NCBI RefSeq assembly: GCF_003594875.1
Contig: NZ_QZEY01000003.1
Coordinates: forward strand, 674,308 to 738,307
Direction of reading: 5' to 3'
DNA from: Bailinhaonella thermotolerans
GTDB lineage: Bacteria > Actinomycetota > Actinomycetes > Streptosporangiales > Streptosporangiaceae
DNA: 64,000 nt
This document shows, piece by piece, positions 17,959 through 26,658 of this stretch. The translations under genes were made by a program, and so were the position numbers. Each line of letters opens with the position of its first letter. The first letter of the stretch is position 1. The notes under the pieces were generated by a model. It had not been told where the DNA came from, searched no databases, and worked only from the letters and a program-made list of their open reading frames with translations.

Positions 17959-18061
17959 GCAGCCCAGCTTAAAGGTCTCTTCGGCACTATGCATCGGCGC
18001 TCACAAGTCCCGCCCACGCGCCCCCTCCCCGCGATCCCGCGACCCGTGCCCTCCGCCGGGG

Positions 18062-18766
18062 TCAGAGAGAGATCCTGTAGCGGCCCATCAGGGTCTGGTG
18101 GAGTTCGGCCGCTATGTCGTCGAGCGTGGCGTCCACCCAGCCGACGACCCAGTCGTGCATCAGGCCGTTGACCGCGCCGATGAAGGCGGCGGCGGCGATC
18201 CGGTAGTTGCCCGGGGGCATCTCGCCGCGGGCGACGGCCTCGTCGATGTTGCGGATCAGGAAGTCGATCCAGACGGAGCGGCGTTCCAGGCGCTGCCGGT
18301 CCATCCGGGGACTGACGCCGATGACCTCGACGTAGGCGATGCGGGCGTGGCGCGGGTCGGCGGCGGCGCCCTGGACGTAGGCGTGGATCATCCGGGTGAG
18401 GCGCTCGGGCAGCGGGAGGTCCCGCACCTCCGGGACGACGGCGAGCACGGCCCGCTGGGCGGCGTCGTTGACGTACAGGTGCAGCTCGGCCAGGACGTCC
18501 TCAAGGCTCGTGAACTCCTCGTAGAACTGCCGGGTGGACAGGCCGGCGGCCTTGCAGAGGTCGATGACCTTGGTGGCGCGGTAGCCGGGGGCGGTGCCGA
18601 ACAGATCCAGTCCCGCCGAGAGGAAGCGGCTGCGCCGCTCGGCCTGGCGTTCGCCGGCCGACCTGCCCTTGTACCGGCCGGCCGCCGGTGCGCTCCTGCC
18701 CGCCAACGCGCCCCCCTCCGCCTGGGCCGCCAATTCTTCCGCATCGGGTCTTGTGGCGCGCGTCAC
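18062..18766 (-). CDS. TetR-family transcriptional regulator
   Basis: A 234-residue TetR-type repressor. A charged N-terminal extension of about 40 residues precedes the helix-turn-helix (FLSAGLDLFG, then ATKVIDLCKAAGLSTRQFYEEF, about residues 48-90), and the rest is the ligand-binding domain. It is divergent from the secreted beta-propeller gene. The gap holds a palindrome (18793-18812) that is a good candidate for its operator. The N-terminal extension may be overcalled; a later start is possible. Confidence 0.85.
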   Translation of the reverse strand: MTRATRPDAEELAAQAEGGALAGRSAPAAGRYKGRSAGERQAERRSRFLSAGLDLFGTAPGYRATKVIDLCKAAGLSTRQFYEEFTSLEDVLAELHLYVNDAAQRAVLAVVPEVRDLPLPERLTRMIHAYVQGAAADPRHARIAYVEVIGVSPRMDRQRLERRSVWIDFLIRNIDEAVARGEMPPGNYRIAAAAFIGAVNGLMHDWVVGWVDATLDDIAAELHQTLMGRYRISL

Positions 18767-18792
18767 ATCTGCCTACCATCCAGTAACAAAGT

Positions 18793-18812
18793 TTGAAAAC
18801 GATGATTTTCAA
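18793..18812. promoter_or_regulatory. Palindromic operator TTGAAAA-N6-TTTTCAA
   Basis: Perfect 7-bp inverted arms TTGAAAA and TTTTCAA flank a 6-bp centre, a 20-bp site typical in size for TetR dimers. It is a rare AT-rich patch, lying 27-46 bp upstream of the divergent TetR gene and about 53 bp upstream of the propeller gene. It probably mediates autoregulation and control of the neighbour. Confidence 0.6.
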
Positions 18813-18865
18813 GCTGTGTGCGTCTAGACCTCCTCTCCCCCCATCCCCCCGACAGGAGTACGGAC

Positions 18866-20146
18866 ATGCGAGCCTCCCCCGCCACGCGCCGGCGCCGAGC
18901 CCTGCTCGGCGCCGCCCTCGCCGCCGTGATCGCCGGAACCCTCGTCACCCCGGCCGCGCACGCCGTACCCGCGCCCGCCGCCGTACCCGCGCGCGCCGCC
19001 GCCCTCCAGGAGGTGCTGCTGGTCGGCAACAACTGGGAAGGCACCGCCGACGTGATCAGGTCGCGCGGCGACTTCGCCAAGATCGGGCGGATCAACCTCA
19101 TCCCCGACAAGCACCAGCGGCTCCTGGAGATCTACACCAACCCGGTGCGGCTGGCCTACTTCCTCGGCATCCGCGAGACCGTCGGCGAGGGGCACGACCA
19201 GTTCACCGACGACCTCTACACCACGCCGGACGGCTCGGCCATCGTCGTCTCGCGCCCGAGCTTCGCCGACGTCGTCTCCATCGACACGGCCACCGGCGCG
19301 CTCAGGTGGCGGTTCGCCGTGTCGGGATACCGCGCCGACCACATGGCCCTCTCGCCCGACGGGGCCCGGGTCGCGGTGTCGGCCTCCACCGGCAACACCG
19401 TCCACGTGCTCGACGTCGGCACCGGCCGGCAGCTCGGCTCGTTCCCCACGGGCGACAAGCCGCACGAGAACGTCTTCACCCGCGACGGCAAGATCTGGAA
19501 CATGTCCATCGGCGAGGTCAACAACGACTTCGACGCGCCCTGGCAGGACTTCCTCAAGGGCGACCGCAGGATCACCATCGCCGACGCCAGCACGTACCAG
19601 GTCGTCAGGACCGTCGACATGCGGCAGCGCCTCGACGCCTTCGGCCGCCGGGACATGTCCGACGCCGTACGGCCGGTCGCCTTCACCCCCGACGAGTCCA
19701 AGCTCTACTTCCAGGTCTCCTTCTTCAACGGCTTCTTCGAGTACGACATCGCCACCGACAAGATCACCCGGATGAAGACGCTCCCGGAGAACCCGGACAC
19801 CTCCGACGACCGCACCACGTTCGTCAACGACTCCCGCCACCACGGCCTGTCCATGAACCCGGCGGGCACCAGGCTGTGCGTCGCCGGGACCATGGACGAG
19901 TACGCCACGGTCGTCGACCGCGCCACCCTCCAGGAGGGCCCGCTGGTGCCGGCCGCCAAGCCGTACTGGGCCACCGTCAGCGGCGACGGCGCCGCGTGCG
20001 TGATCTCCGAGAGCGCCGCCGACCGGGTCACCGCCATCGACTTCGCCACCGGCAACAAGATCACGTCGGTTCCCGTGGGCGACCACCCGCAGCGCGTCCG
20101 CCTGGGCCACCTCCCCGCCGGCTGGACGGGCCCTGCCCGGGGCTGA
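18866..20146 (+). CDS. Secreted YncE-like beta-propeller protein
   Basis: A 426-residue exported protein. A basic start and hydrophobic stretch ending near AAHAVPAPA form the signal peptide. The rest has repeated YVTN/WD-like blade motifs (DVGTGRQLGSFPTG, IDTATGALRWRFAV, IDFATGNKITSVPVG), as in seven-bladed YncE/lactonase-like propellers. ATG at 18866 is preceded by ACAGGAG. Function unknown; such folds bind ligands or partners outside the cell. The divergent TetR gene probably regulates it. The stop codon lies inside a 20-bp tandem repeat. Confidence 0.78.
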   Translation: MRASPATRRRRALLGAALAAVIAGTLVTPAAHAVPAPAAVPARAAALQEVLLVGNNWEGTADVIRSRGDFAKIGRINLIPDKHQRLLEIYTNPVRLAYFLGIRETVGEGHDQFTDDLYTTPDGSAIVVSRPSFADVVSIDTATGALRWRFAVSGYRADHMALSPDGARVAVSASTGNTVHVLDVGTGRQLGSFPTGDKPHENVFTRDGKIWNMSIGEVNNDFDAPWQDFLKGDRRITIADASTYQVVRTVDMRQRLDAFGRRDMSDAVRPVAFTPDESKLYFQVSFFNGFFEYDIATDKITRMKTLPENPDTSDDRTTFVNDSRHHGLSMNPAGTRLCVAGTMDEYATVVDRATLQEGPLVPAAKPYWATVSGDGAACVISESAADRVTAIDFATGNKITSVPVGDHPQRVRLGHLPAGWTGPARG

Positions 20147-20193
20147 CCTTCCCGGCCCGGGGCTGACCTTCCCATCCCGGGGCTGACCTTCCC
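20136..20193. repeat. Three 20-bp tandem repeats at gene end
   Basis: The 18-mer CCCGGGGCTGACCTTCCC occurs at 20136, 20156 and 20176, giving an exact 20-bp period with only one or two differences between copies. The first copy contains the propeller gene's stop codon, so the array looks like a duplication of the gene's last bases. Confidence 0.85.
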
Positions 20194-20230
20194 GGTGGCC
20201 CGCCCCCCGGGCTCCCGCGCCGATCACCTG

Positions 20231-20262
20231 CCCCCGGCCGGCGCCGCGACGCCGGCCGGGGG
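20231..20262. terminator. Strong hairpin, bidirectional terminator
   Basis: CCCCCGGCCGGCG and CGCCGGCCGGGGG form a perfect 13-bp stem with a 6-nt loop, between the convergent propeller and eccC genes. It is very stable and suited to stopping transcription from both directions. Confidence 0.8.
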
Positions 20263-20279
20263 CGGCCGGTTTCCGGGGC

Positions 20280-23200
20280 TCAGTCGGGCAGCGCCGCCTG
20301 GATCGGGATGAGGGTCCCCAGGTGGACGAGCAGCCCCCGGCCCGCCGGGCCCCCGCCCGCGTTGCGCGGGAGCCGTACGTTGAACAGGTCGCCGTCGGTG
20401 GGGCTCTGGACCGACAGGAGCAGGCCCGTCCGGGCCTTGCGGGCCTCGGCGACGAAACCCCGGTAGGCCGAGGCCAGGTCGCCCGTGGTGCCCGCGATCA
20501 GCAGCCCGTGCTCCGCGTCGCGGCCCGTCCGCAGGACGTCCTCCAGGGCCTGCCCGAGCGGCGAGTCGGGGGAGATCAGCTCCGCGTCGTCCACCACGAC
20601 CACGTAGCGGGCCAGCCCCGACGTGAGCGCGGCCAGGTCCTCGCGCGTGGCGTCGCCCGGCAGGACGCCGACCACCCCGTCGGCCGCGCCCAGGTCGCGC
20701 AGGGGCGAGCGGCGCGGCGTGACCGCGATCACCGGGACGCCGCGCCCCGTCAGCGACCGCACGGCCGTGACCAGCGCCGACGACCGGCCCGAGCGCGCGG
20801 GCCCGCCGATCACGCAGCCGGGCCCCTGGGACAGCAGGTCCACGCCGTACGGCGCCAGCTCGTCCCCGCCCGCGCCCAGCAGCGCCCACAGGGGCGAGGG
20901 CGGGGAGAAGTCCGGGTCCAGCGCCAGCGCCTGCGCCGCCGTGACCCGGATCGGGAGCGCGTCCACGCGCAGCGGGCGCAGCCCGCGCGGCGGGCGACCG
21001 AAGCACTCCTCCGAGGACCGCGCGAGCGCCTGCAGCGCGCTCACCTGCGCCGGGCCCGACGGGTCCGGGTCAAGCAGCACGATCTGGCTCTCGACCAGCC
21101 CGGACGCGCCCATCGCCACCACCCGCCCCGGCGGCTGGCGGGTGGGCATGCTCTTGATCGGGATCCCGAGCAGGCCGGCGTCCGTCGGGTCGGCCAACCG
21201 CAGCAGCAGCCGCTCGTCGAAGACCGTGGACACGTGCCCGAGCAGCCCCGACCGGTCCGAGGTCACGATCGCCCGCAGCCCCACGGCCGGGCCCTCCCGC
21301 AGCAGCGACAGCAGCGACTCGATGAGCCGCCCGTAGTCGTACGGCTCGAACGCGGCGACGTACCCCTCCCACCGGTCCAGCAGGAGCAGCATCCACGGCA
21401 TGCGCTCGGTCCCGCCCGCGGCCCGCGCCTCCGCCAGCGAGGCGTACCCGGCCTCGGCGAGCACCTGCTGCCGCCGCCCCACCTCGGTCCGCAGCCGCGT
21501 GATCAGCCGTTCCACCCGGTCGAGCTGGTCCCGGGTCACCACCGCGCCGCAGTGCGGGAGCGCCACCAGCGGCAGCAGCGATCCCGACCCGCAGTCGATC
21601 GCGTGCAGGTGCACGTCCGCCGGCGAGGCCGTACGGGCGATCGACCCGGCCAGGGACCGCAGCGCCGTGGACCGCCCGGTCCGCGTCGTCCCGGCGATCA
21701 GCACGTGCCCGCCGGAGGCCGGGTCCAGCACGAGCGGCCGCCGCGTCTGCGCCCACGGCATGTCGGTCAGCCCGTACGGCAGCGCGGGCACCTCGTCCAC
21801 CCCCGGGTTGTACGGCCGCGCGGGCCCGAGGTCGGCGAGGACGACGCGCTCGGGCAGCGGCGGCAGCCACGGGCTGGGCTGGCGCTTGATCCCGAGCTGC
21901 ACGGCCGCCGCGCGGATCGCGTCCACGAGCACGGCCAGGTCGGTGACCATGGACTCGTCGGCCGCGTCGTCCGAGGCCGGGCGGGGGAGGGGCTTGCCGA
22001 GGGCGGGCCAGGGGAGCGGGACGACGTTCAGCGGCGCGGCCTCGACGGTCCCGCCCGCCGACCGCCGCCCGCCGATCCGCGCCGTCTGCACCGCGACCGC
22101 CTTGGACGCCCCGGACTTCACGTAGCAGCGCCCGGGCGTGGACTTGGAGATGTGCGCGGCGTCCGACTGCCCGATCACGTCGGCGGACTCGGCCGCGTCG
22201 GTGACGCGCAGCGCGATCCGCAGCGAGGTGTTCGCCTGGATGTCGGCGGTGACCACGCCGCCGGGCCGCTGGGTGGCCAGGATCAGGTGCACCCCGAGCG
22301 ACCGGCCCCGCCGCGCGATGTCCACGAGCCCGGTCACGAAGTCCGGCAGCTCGGACACCAGCGCCGCGAACTCGTCGATGATCAGCACGAGCCGGGGCAG
22401 CGCGGGGAGCCCGCCGCCGCGCCGCGTGACCCGGGCGGCGTCCCGCAGGTCCTGGTAGTCGTCGATGTCCTTGGCGCCCGCCTCCAGCAGCAGCCGCTCC
22501 CGCCGCCGCAGCTCGGCCGCCAGCGACTCCAGCGCGCGTTCGGTCAGGTGGCCGTCCAGGTCCGTCACCATGCCGACCGTGTGCGGCAGCCGGGCGCAGT
22601 CCTTGAACGCCGACCCGCCCTTGTAGTCGATCAGCACGAACGTCATCTCGTCCGGCCGGTTCGCCACCGCCAGCGACGTGATCAGCGTCTGCAGCAGCTC
22701 GGACTTGCCCGCGCCGGTCGTCCCCGCGATCAGCCCGTGCGGCCCGTCCACCCGCAGGTCGACCGTGAAGATCCCGTCCGCCCCGATGCCGATGGGGACC
22801 GAGGTCGTGCGGCCGCCGCGCCGCCACCACGAGGCGATCACGTCGGCGGAGGGGTCGGCCAGGTCCAGCAGGTCGAGCAGCCGCGCCGCCTCGGGGATCA
22901 GCGCGTCGCCGTCCGCCCGGCTCACGTCCCGCACCGGCGCCAGGGACCGCGCCAGCCGGTCGCACCAGGCCGGGCTCACCTGGTCGGCGAGCACCCGCCC
23001 CAGCGCGTCCAGCCCGCCGCCGCGCAGCCGTACCGAGCCCTCGTCGTCGATCGTGGCGACGGTCGCGCACTCCTCGGGCAGGAGCCGCTGGTCGTCGTCG
23101 ATCGCCACGGTGTAGACGCCCACGTGCGGGCCCTGCCGCAGCACCTGCGGCATGCCCGGCAGCGCCCGCAGCACCTGCGCCCCGTCCAGCACCACCAGCA

Positions 23201-24818
23201 CGTTGTATGGACGATCGTCGTACGCGGCGAACGCCGTGCCCTCCTCGGCGGCGAACGGGGAGCGCCCGAACGGGCCGCCGGTCAGGGACGCCTCCTCGCG
23301 CTCTCCCCGCCGTTCGGCGATCTTGGCGACCAGCTCGGACACGCGCTTGGCGGCGGCCTCGGGGTCGGCCCCGACCAGGGCCACGCACTCCTCGCCGTCG
23401 CGGGGGCTCGCGTGCGGCAGCCACCGCACCCAGTTCCACTCGGCGGGGCCCTCGGCGCTCGCCGACAGCACGACGATGGCCAGGTCGCGTGGGCTGTGCA
23501 GGACGGCGGCCTGCCCGATCAGCCAGCGGGCCAGCGCCCGCGCCCGCCGCCGGGGCCCGGTGAGGCCGACCACGCCGAGCCGCTGCATCGCCAGCGCGAC
23601 GGGCACGGCGTGGGAGGTGGGCAGCTCGGGCACGACGGCGTCGGCCGGGGCGCCGCGCTCGGGGACCAGCTCCAGGTCGGCGGGCAGGTCCGCGAGCCCG
23701 ACGCGCAGCCGCAGGGTGTCCCCGTCGTGGATGCGCCGCTCCCACAGCCGCCGCCGGGGCCCGGTCGCGGTCAGCAGCACCTCGGCCGGGTCGGGGGAGT
23801 TGGCGCGGCGCTCGGTCTCGTCCACCTTCTGGGCGCGTTCGAGGCGTTCCTCGAAGGCGGCCAGCCGCTCGCGGTACTCCTTCATCGCCTGCCGGTGCTT
23901 CTTTTTCCCGTGCCGGCGGTCGCTCCACCACTGCCCGATCATGATCATCGGGGTCATGAGGGCGAAGAGCAGGAAGTACCAGGTCTTCATGGCGAACGCG
24001 AGCCCGACCCCGAGCACGGCGGGCAGGAACGCGGCCAGGAGCTGGAGCCGCATCCCCTCCGGCCGCTTCGGCTCGATCGGCACCTCCAGCCGCCGCTGCC
24101 GGTCCGGCGGGCGCAGCCGGGGCGGCCGGTTGTAGGCCAGCCCGCCGTCCGGCAGCCGGTCCAGGTGCGCGTCCGCCGCCTCCGGGTGGTGCAGCGTCAG
24201 CACGGACGAGCCCGCCTTCAGCACGCCCCCAGGCAGCCACTCCGCCTTCTCCTCGACCGCCTCCCCGTCCAGCGTGACCGCCGCCCCGCCGGCGGGCTCC
24301 ACGCGCACCCCCTCCGGCGTCACGCGCACGGTCGCCGCCACCGCCGGGAGCGCCGGATCCGGTACGGCTATCGCCGCGCTCGGGCCCGAGCCCAGCACCG
24401 CCGTACCGAACCCGAGGCGGTGCACGGCGCCGGCGGCGGGGCCCGAGCTGACGCGCACCTCGACGGTCCCGGCGGGCTCGCCCTTCACGGTCGCCGCGGC
24501 CCCGCGCCGGTCCAGCGCCACCAGGTCCCCGTCGCGCAGCGCCTGCGAGATCCGGGCGGCCGGGTCCAGCGGTCTGCCGTCCAGCCAGATCACCGGCGCG
24601 GCGGGCTCGGTCAGCCGCTCCGCGGAGTACGGCCGCCGCGCGTGCCGCCCGGCCTGCCGCGGCCTGGGGAGCTGGAGTACGTCGGCGAGCTGCTCCTTCG
24701 GAGTGCGCAGGGTGTGCTGGAGCGCCACCGCCAGCCCCGCCACGGTGGACCCCTCGTCACCCTCGACGACCACGTCGTGCGCCCCCTGGGGGGTCAGTGC
24801 CGTGAGCGTGATCCGCAT
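20280..24818 (-). CDS. eccC: Type VII secretion ATPase EccC (fused Ca/Cb)
   Basis: A 1512-residue FtsK/SpoIIIE-type ATPase, the motor and substrate-recognition component of type VII (ESX) secretion. An N-terminal region of about 230 residues resembles the FHA/ubiquitin-like cytosolic part of EssC proteins. A membrane-helix pair lies near residues 259-296 (FLLFALMTPMIMIGQWW), followed by a DUF domain and three ATPase domains. The first Walker A, GTTGAGKSELL (about 697-707), is canonical with Walker B VLIIDEF near 808. The second (GTTRTGRSTAL) and third (GGPARSGRSSAL) have Arg for Lys, as usual in regulatory domains. GGAGA precedes ATG at 24818. No eccB, eccD, eccE or mycosin gene is in the window. 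The N-terminal FHA-like layout is closer to Firmicutes EssC than to mycobacterial EccCa. Confidence 0.93.
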   Translation of the reverse strand: MRITLTALTPQGAHDVVVEGDEGSTVAGLAVALQHTLRTPKEQLADVLQLPRPRQAGRHARRPYSAERLTEPAAPVIWLDGRPLDPAARISQALRDGDLVALDRRGAAATVKGEPAGTVEVRVSSGPAAGAVHRLGFGTAVLGSGPSAAIAVPDPALPAVAATVRVTPEGVRVEPAGGAAVTLDGEAVEEKAEWLPGGVLKAGSSVLTLHHPEAADAHLDRLPDGGLAYNRPPRLRPPDRQRRLEVPIEPKRPEGMRLQLLAAFLPAVLGVGLAFAMKTWYFLLFALMTPMIMIGQWWSDRRHGKKKHRQAMKEYRERLAAFEERLERAQKVDETERRANSPDPAEVLLTATGPRRRLWERRIHDGDTLRLRVGLADLPADLELVPERGAPADAVVPELPTSHAVPVALAMQRLGVVGLTGPRRRARALARWLIGQAAVLHSPRDLAIVVLSASAEGPAEWNWVRWLPHASPRDGEECVALVGADPEAAAKRVSELVAKIAERRGEREEASLTGGPFGRSPFAAEEGTAFAAYDDRPYNVLVVLDGAQVLRALPGMPQVLRQGPHVGVYTVAIDDDQRLLPEECATVATIDDEGSVRLRGGGLDALGRVLADQVSPAWCDRLARSLAPVRDVSRADGDALIPEAARLLDLLDLADPSADVIASWWRRGGRTTSVPIGIGADGIFTVDLRVDGPHGLIAGTTGAGKSELLQTLITSLAVANRPDEMTFVLIDYKGGSAFKDCARLPHTVGMVTDLDGHLTERALESLAAELRRRERLLLEAGAKDIDDYQDLRDAARVTRRGGGLPALPRLVLIIDEFAALVSELPDFVTGLVDIARRGRSLGVHLILATQRPGGVVTADIQANTSLRIALRVTDAAESADVIGQSDAAHISKSTPGRCYVKSGASKAVAVQTARIGGRRSAGGTVEAAPLNVVPLPWPALGKPLPRPASDDAADESMVTDLAVLVDAIRAAAVQLGIKRQPSPWLPPLPERVVLADLGPARPYNPGVDEVPALPYGLTDMPWAQTRRPLVLDPASGGHVLIAGTTRTGRSTALRSLAGSIARTASPADVHLHAIDCGSGSLLPLVALPHCGAVVTRDQLDRVERLITRLRTEVGRRQQVLAEAGYASLAEARAAGGTERMPWMLLLLDRWEGYVAAFEPYDYGRLIESLLSLLREGPAVGLRAIVTSDRSGLLGHVSTVFDERLLLRLADPTDAGLLGIPIKSMPTRQPPGRVVAMGASGLVESQIVLLDPDPSGPAQVSALQALARSSEECFGRPPRGLRPLRVDALPIRVTAAQALALDPDFSPPSPLWALLGAGGDELAPYGVDLLSQGPGCVIGGPARSGRSSALVTAVRSLTGRGVPVIAVTPRRSPLRDLGAADGVVGVLPGDATREDLAALTSGLARYVVVVDDAELISPDSPLGQALEDVLRTGRDAEHGLLIAGTTGDLASAYRGFVAEARKARTGLLLSVQSPTDGDLFNVRLPRNAGGGPAGRGLLVHLGTLIPIQAALPD

Positions 24819-24860
24819 CGCGGAATCTCCTCGCTGGCTACGGCTCAACGTCGCCGCAAG

Positions 24861-24870
24861 CGTAATTACG
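24861..24870. promoter_or_regulatory. Palindrome upstream of eccC
   Basis: CGTAATTACG is a perfect 10-bp palindrome 43 nt upstream of the eccC start codon, in an AT-rich patch rare in this genome. It could be an operator or part of the eccC promoter. Confidence 0.35.
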
Positions 24871-25120
24871 TTTCAGCCCCCCGAACACCCTTTTCGCGCC
24901 ACCGTCTCGCATGATCGCCACAATGCGTCGCGATCGCTGCCCCTCCGCACCCGAACCGGAATCCTCCTCGCGGTACGGCTGTCGCCCGCCCCCGCCCGGG
25001 GCCCTTCGCGCCGGACCCCGCCGTGATCCCGCGGTTTCACGCGCAGCCTGCCGTGCACGTCCTGTGCCGCGCGCACCCTGTGCCGGAAACCGCAGGAGCA
25101 CGGCGAAAGGGCGGCCGATG

Positions 25121-25378
25121 TCAGGGGGTGGGGAGTTTGGGGGGCGGCGCCTTCTTGTGGCGGGCCTCCAGTTCGCCGGTCTTCTCCTCCAGGAGGTCGG
25201 CGTAGGCGTGGACTTCGGAGGCGAGGTCGGCGAGGTTGGCGGCCGCGCGGTGCAGCCTGCCGTACACCTCGGTGGTGATCTGTGCCGTCACCTGCTCGGC
25301 CGCGAGGGCGCGGCGGCGCGTCCGGCGGTCTGCCCGCCATCGCCGCGCGGCGTCGCGCAGCCTCTGCCACCTGCTCAT
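25121..25378 (-). CDS. Small basic coiled-coil protein
   Basis: An 85-residue protein with a very basic N-terminus (RRWRADRRTRRRALAAEQ) followed by a helical segment likely to form a coiled coil (residues 35-72) and a Pro/Lys-rich end. No family is recognised. It lies about 300 bp upstream of eccC on the same strand, so a link to type VII secretion is possible but not shown. Confidence 0.55.
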   Translation of the reverse strand: MSRWQRLRDAARRWRADRRTRRRALAAEQVTAQITTEVYGRLHRAAANLADLASEVHAYADLLEEKTGELEARHKKAPPPKLPTP

Positions 25379-25784
25379 GAGATCAAGTCTGGCATATTTT
25401 GAACGAGTTCAGGGAGGGCGCTCCCGCTTTCGGTACTCGGTAACACTCTGGTTACATCCCCACCCCTCGCCGTTCACTCCTCGTGAGGCTGAAGTCGCTC
25501 CTGATAAATCGGATGAAACCGGTATGGGACGCAATTCGGTAAGCCAGCGTTCCCGTTCTGCCTGCGGGTTTGTCGATTCGGTTGACCGTAACCCTGAATT
25601 AGTGACATGAGGATTGTCAGGAGAGGGCTGTCGGGGCGGTAAGGCTCGGCTGGGGCTTTATTGACGGATCTGTGGCGGGGAGACGAGCATGGAACGCCGC
25701 CGTCCCCCCACGGCGTACCTCTCAACGTGCACATAATGGCGTGAAATCCGCATAAGCCTGCGTCCGACTCTGGAGCCCCCACCG
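25379..25784. other. Intergenic region upstream of the Tad locus
   Basis: About 400 bp with no supported gene and clearly lower GC than the flanks. It contains a GTAAC-N6-GTTAC inverted repeat (25440-25455) and TTGACC (25582-25587), a possible -35 element. It should hold the promoter for the forward Tad operon and for the small reverse gene, but I cannot fix a -10 with confidence. Confidence 0.4.
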
Positions 25785-26657
25785 ATGAGGACACGCGAGC
25801 AGTCCCGCGACACCCGCACGTCGCGACCGGATACCCAGACCACGGCGCAGCGCGGGCTCTCCGGGCCCGCGTCCCGAAAGCTCCCCGTCCCCCCGCGCGA
25901 GCGCAAGCCGGCGCTGGCGGCCCTGGCCGTGCTCCTCATCCTCGGCGGCGCCCTCGCGACCACCTGGCTCGTGATGCGCAGCGGCGACCGCGTGTCGGCG
26001 ATCCGCATCACCCAGAAGATCGGCGCGGGGCAGCCCATCACCGAGCAGGCGATGGAGGAGGTGCAGATCGCGGACACGGGCATCGAGTGGGTGGCCTGGT
26101 CGGAACGGTTCAAGGTGGCCCGGTCGTACGCCGCCGTGGACCTGGTGCCGGGCACGCTCTTCACGAACGCGATGGCGCGGCAGACGCCGGAGTTCGGGCC
26201 CGGCCGGGCGATCGTCGGCCTCGCGCTGAAGCCCGGCCAGGTGCCCGGCGACATCCAGCGCGGCGACCGGGTGCAGATCATCTACACCCCGGGCGAGGGC
26301 CGGAGCGCCCAGCAGGGCCGCCTGCTCGCCTCCGGCGCCCTCGTGGACCAGATCCTCTACACCGCCAAGGGCGGCGGCGCGTCCCTGTCCGTGGTCGTGG
26401 ACGCCGCCCAGGCCCCGGTCATCGCCGGTCACTCCTCGCGCGGCGAGGTCTCGGTGGCCGAGGTGCCCGCCGGGGCAGGCGCGGGCACGGCCCCCGCCCC
26501 GGCCGAGTCCGACGCCCCGGCCCCGCCCGACCCCGGCGCCTCCCAGCAGCCCCCGCCGGCCTCGAACCCCCCGGGCCAGAACCAGGGCCAGAACCAGGGA
26601 CCGGGCCAGGGGCAGAACCAGGGCCGCACCCCGGGCCCCGGGCAGGGGGGCAACTGA
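25785..26657 (+). CDS. SAF-domain pilus assembly protein (CpaB/RcpC-like)
   Basis: A 290-residue membrane-anchored protein at the head of the Tad locus. A cytoplasmic Arg/Pro-rich N-terminus precedes one membrane helix (ALAALAVLLILGGALATTWLV, about 45-66), then a SAF domain (IRITQKIGAGQPITEQAM, and GTLFTNAMA), then an RcpC-like portion. The C-terminus is low-complexity Gln/Asn/Gly/Pro with QNQGQNQG-type repeats. CpaB/RcpC proteins help assemble the pilus in the envelope. The stop is followed after one base by the next GTG start, so it is co-translated with the TadZ-like gene. Confidence 0.8.
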   Translation: MRTREQSRDTRTSRPDTQTTAQRGLSGPASRKLPVPPRERKPALAALAVLLILGGALATTWLVMRSGDRVSAIRITQKIGAGQPITEQAMEEVQIADTGIEWVAWSERFKVARSYAAVDLVPGTLFTNAMARQTPEFGPGRAIVGLALKPGQVPGDIQRGDRVQIIYTPGEGRSAQQGRLLASGALVDQILYTAKGGGASLSVVVDAAQAPVIAGHSSRGEVSVAEVPAGAGAGTAPAPAESDAPAPPDPGASQQPPPASNPPGQNQGQNQGPGQGQNQGRTPGPGQGGN

Positions 26658-26658
26658 C

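Noticed and set aside
20322..24914. A 1530-codon open frame on the forward strand opposite eccC
   Set aside because: In such GC-rich DNA the antisense frame of a real gene often stays open. Its protein is Arg/Gly/His-rich low complexity, whereas the reverse strand encodes a clear EccC with three ATPase domains.
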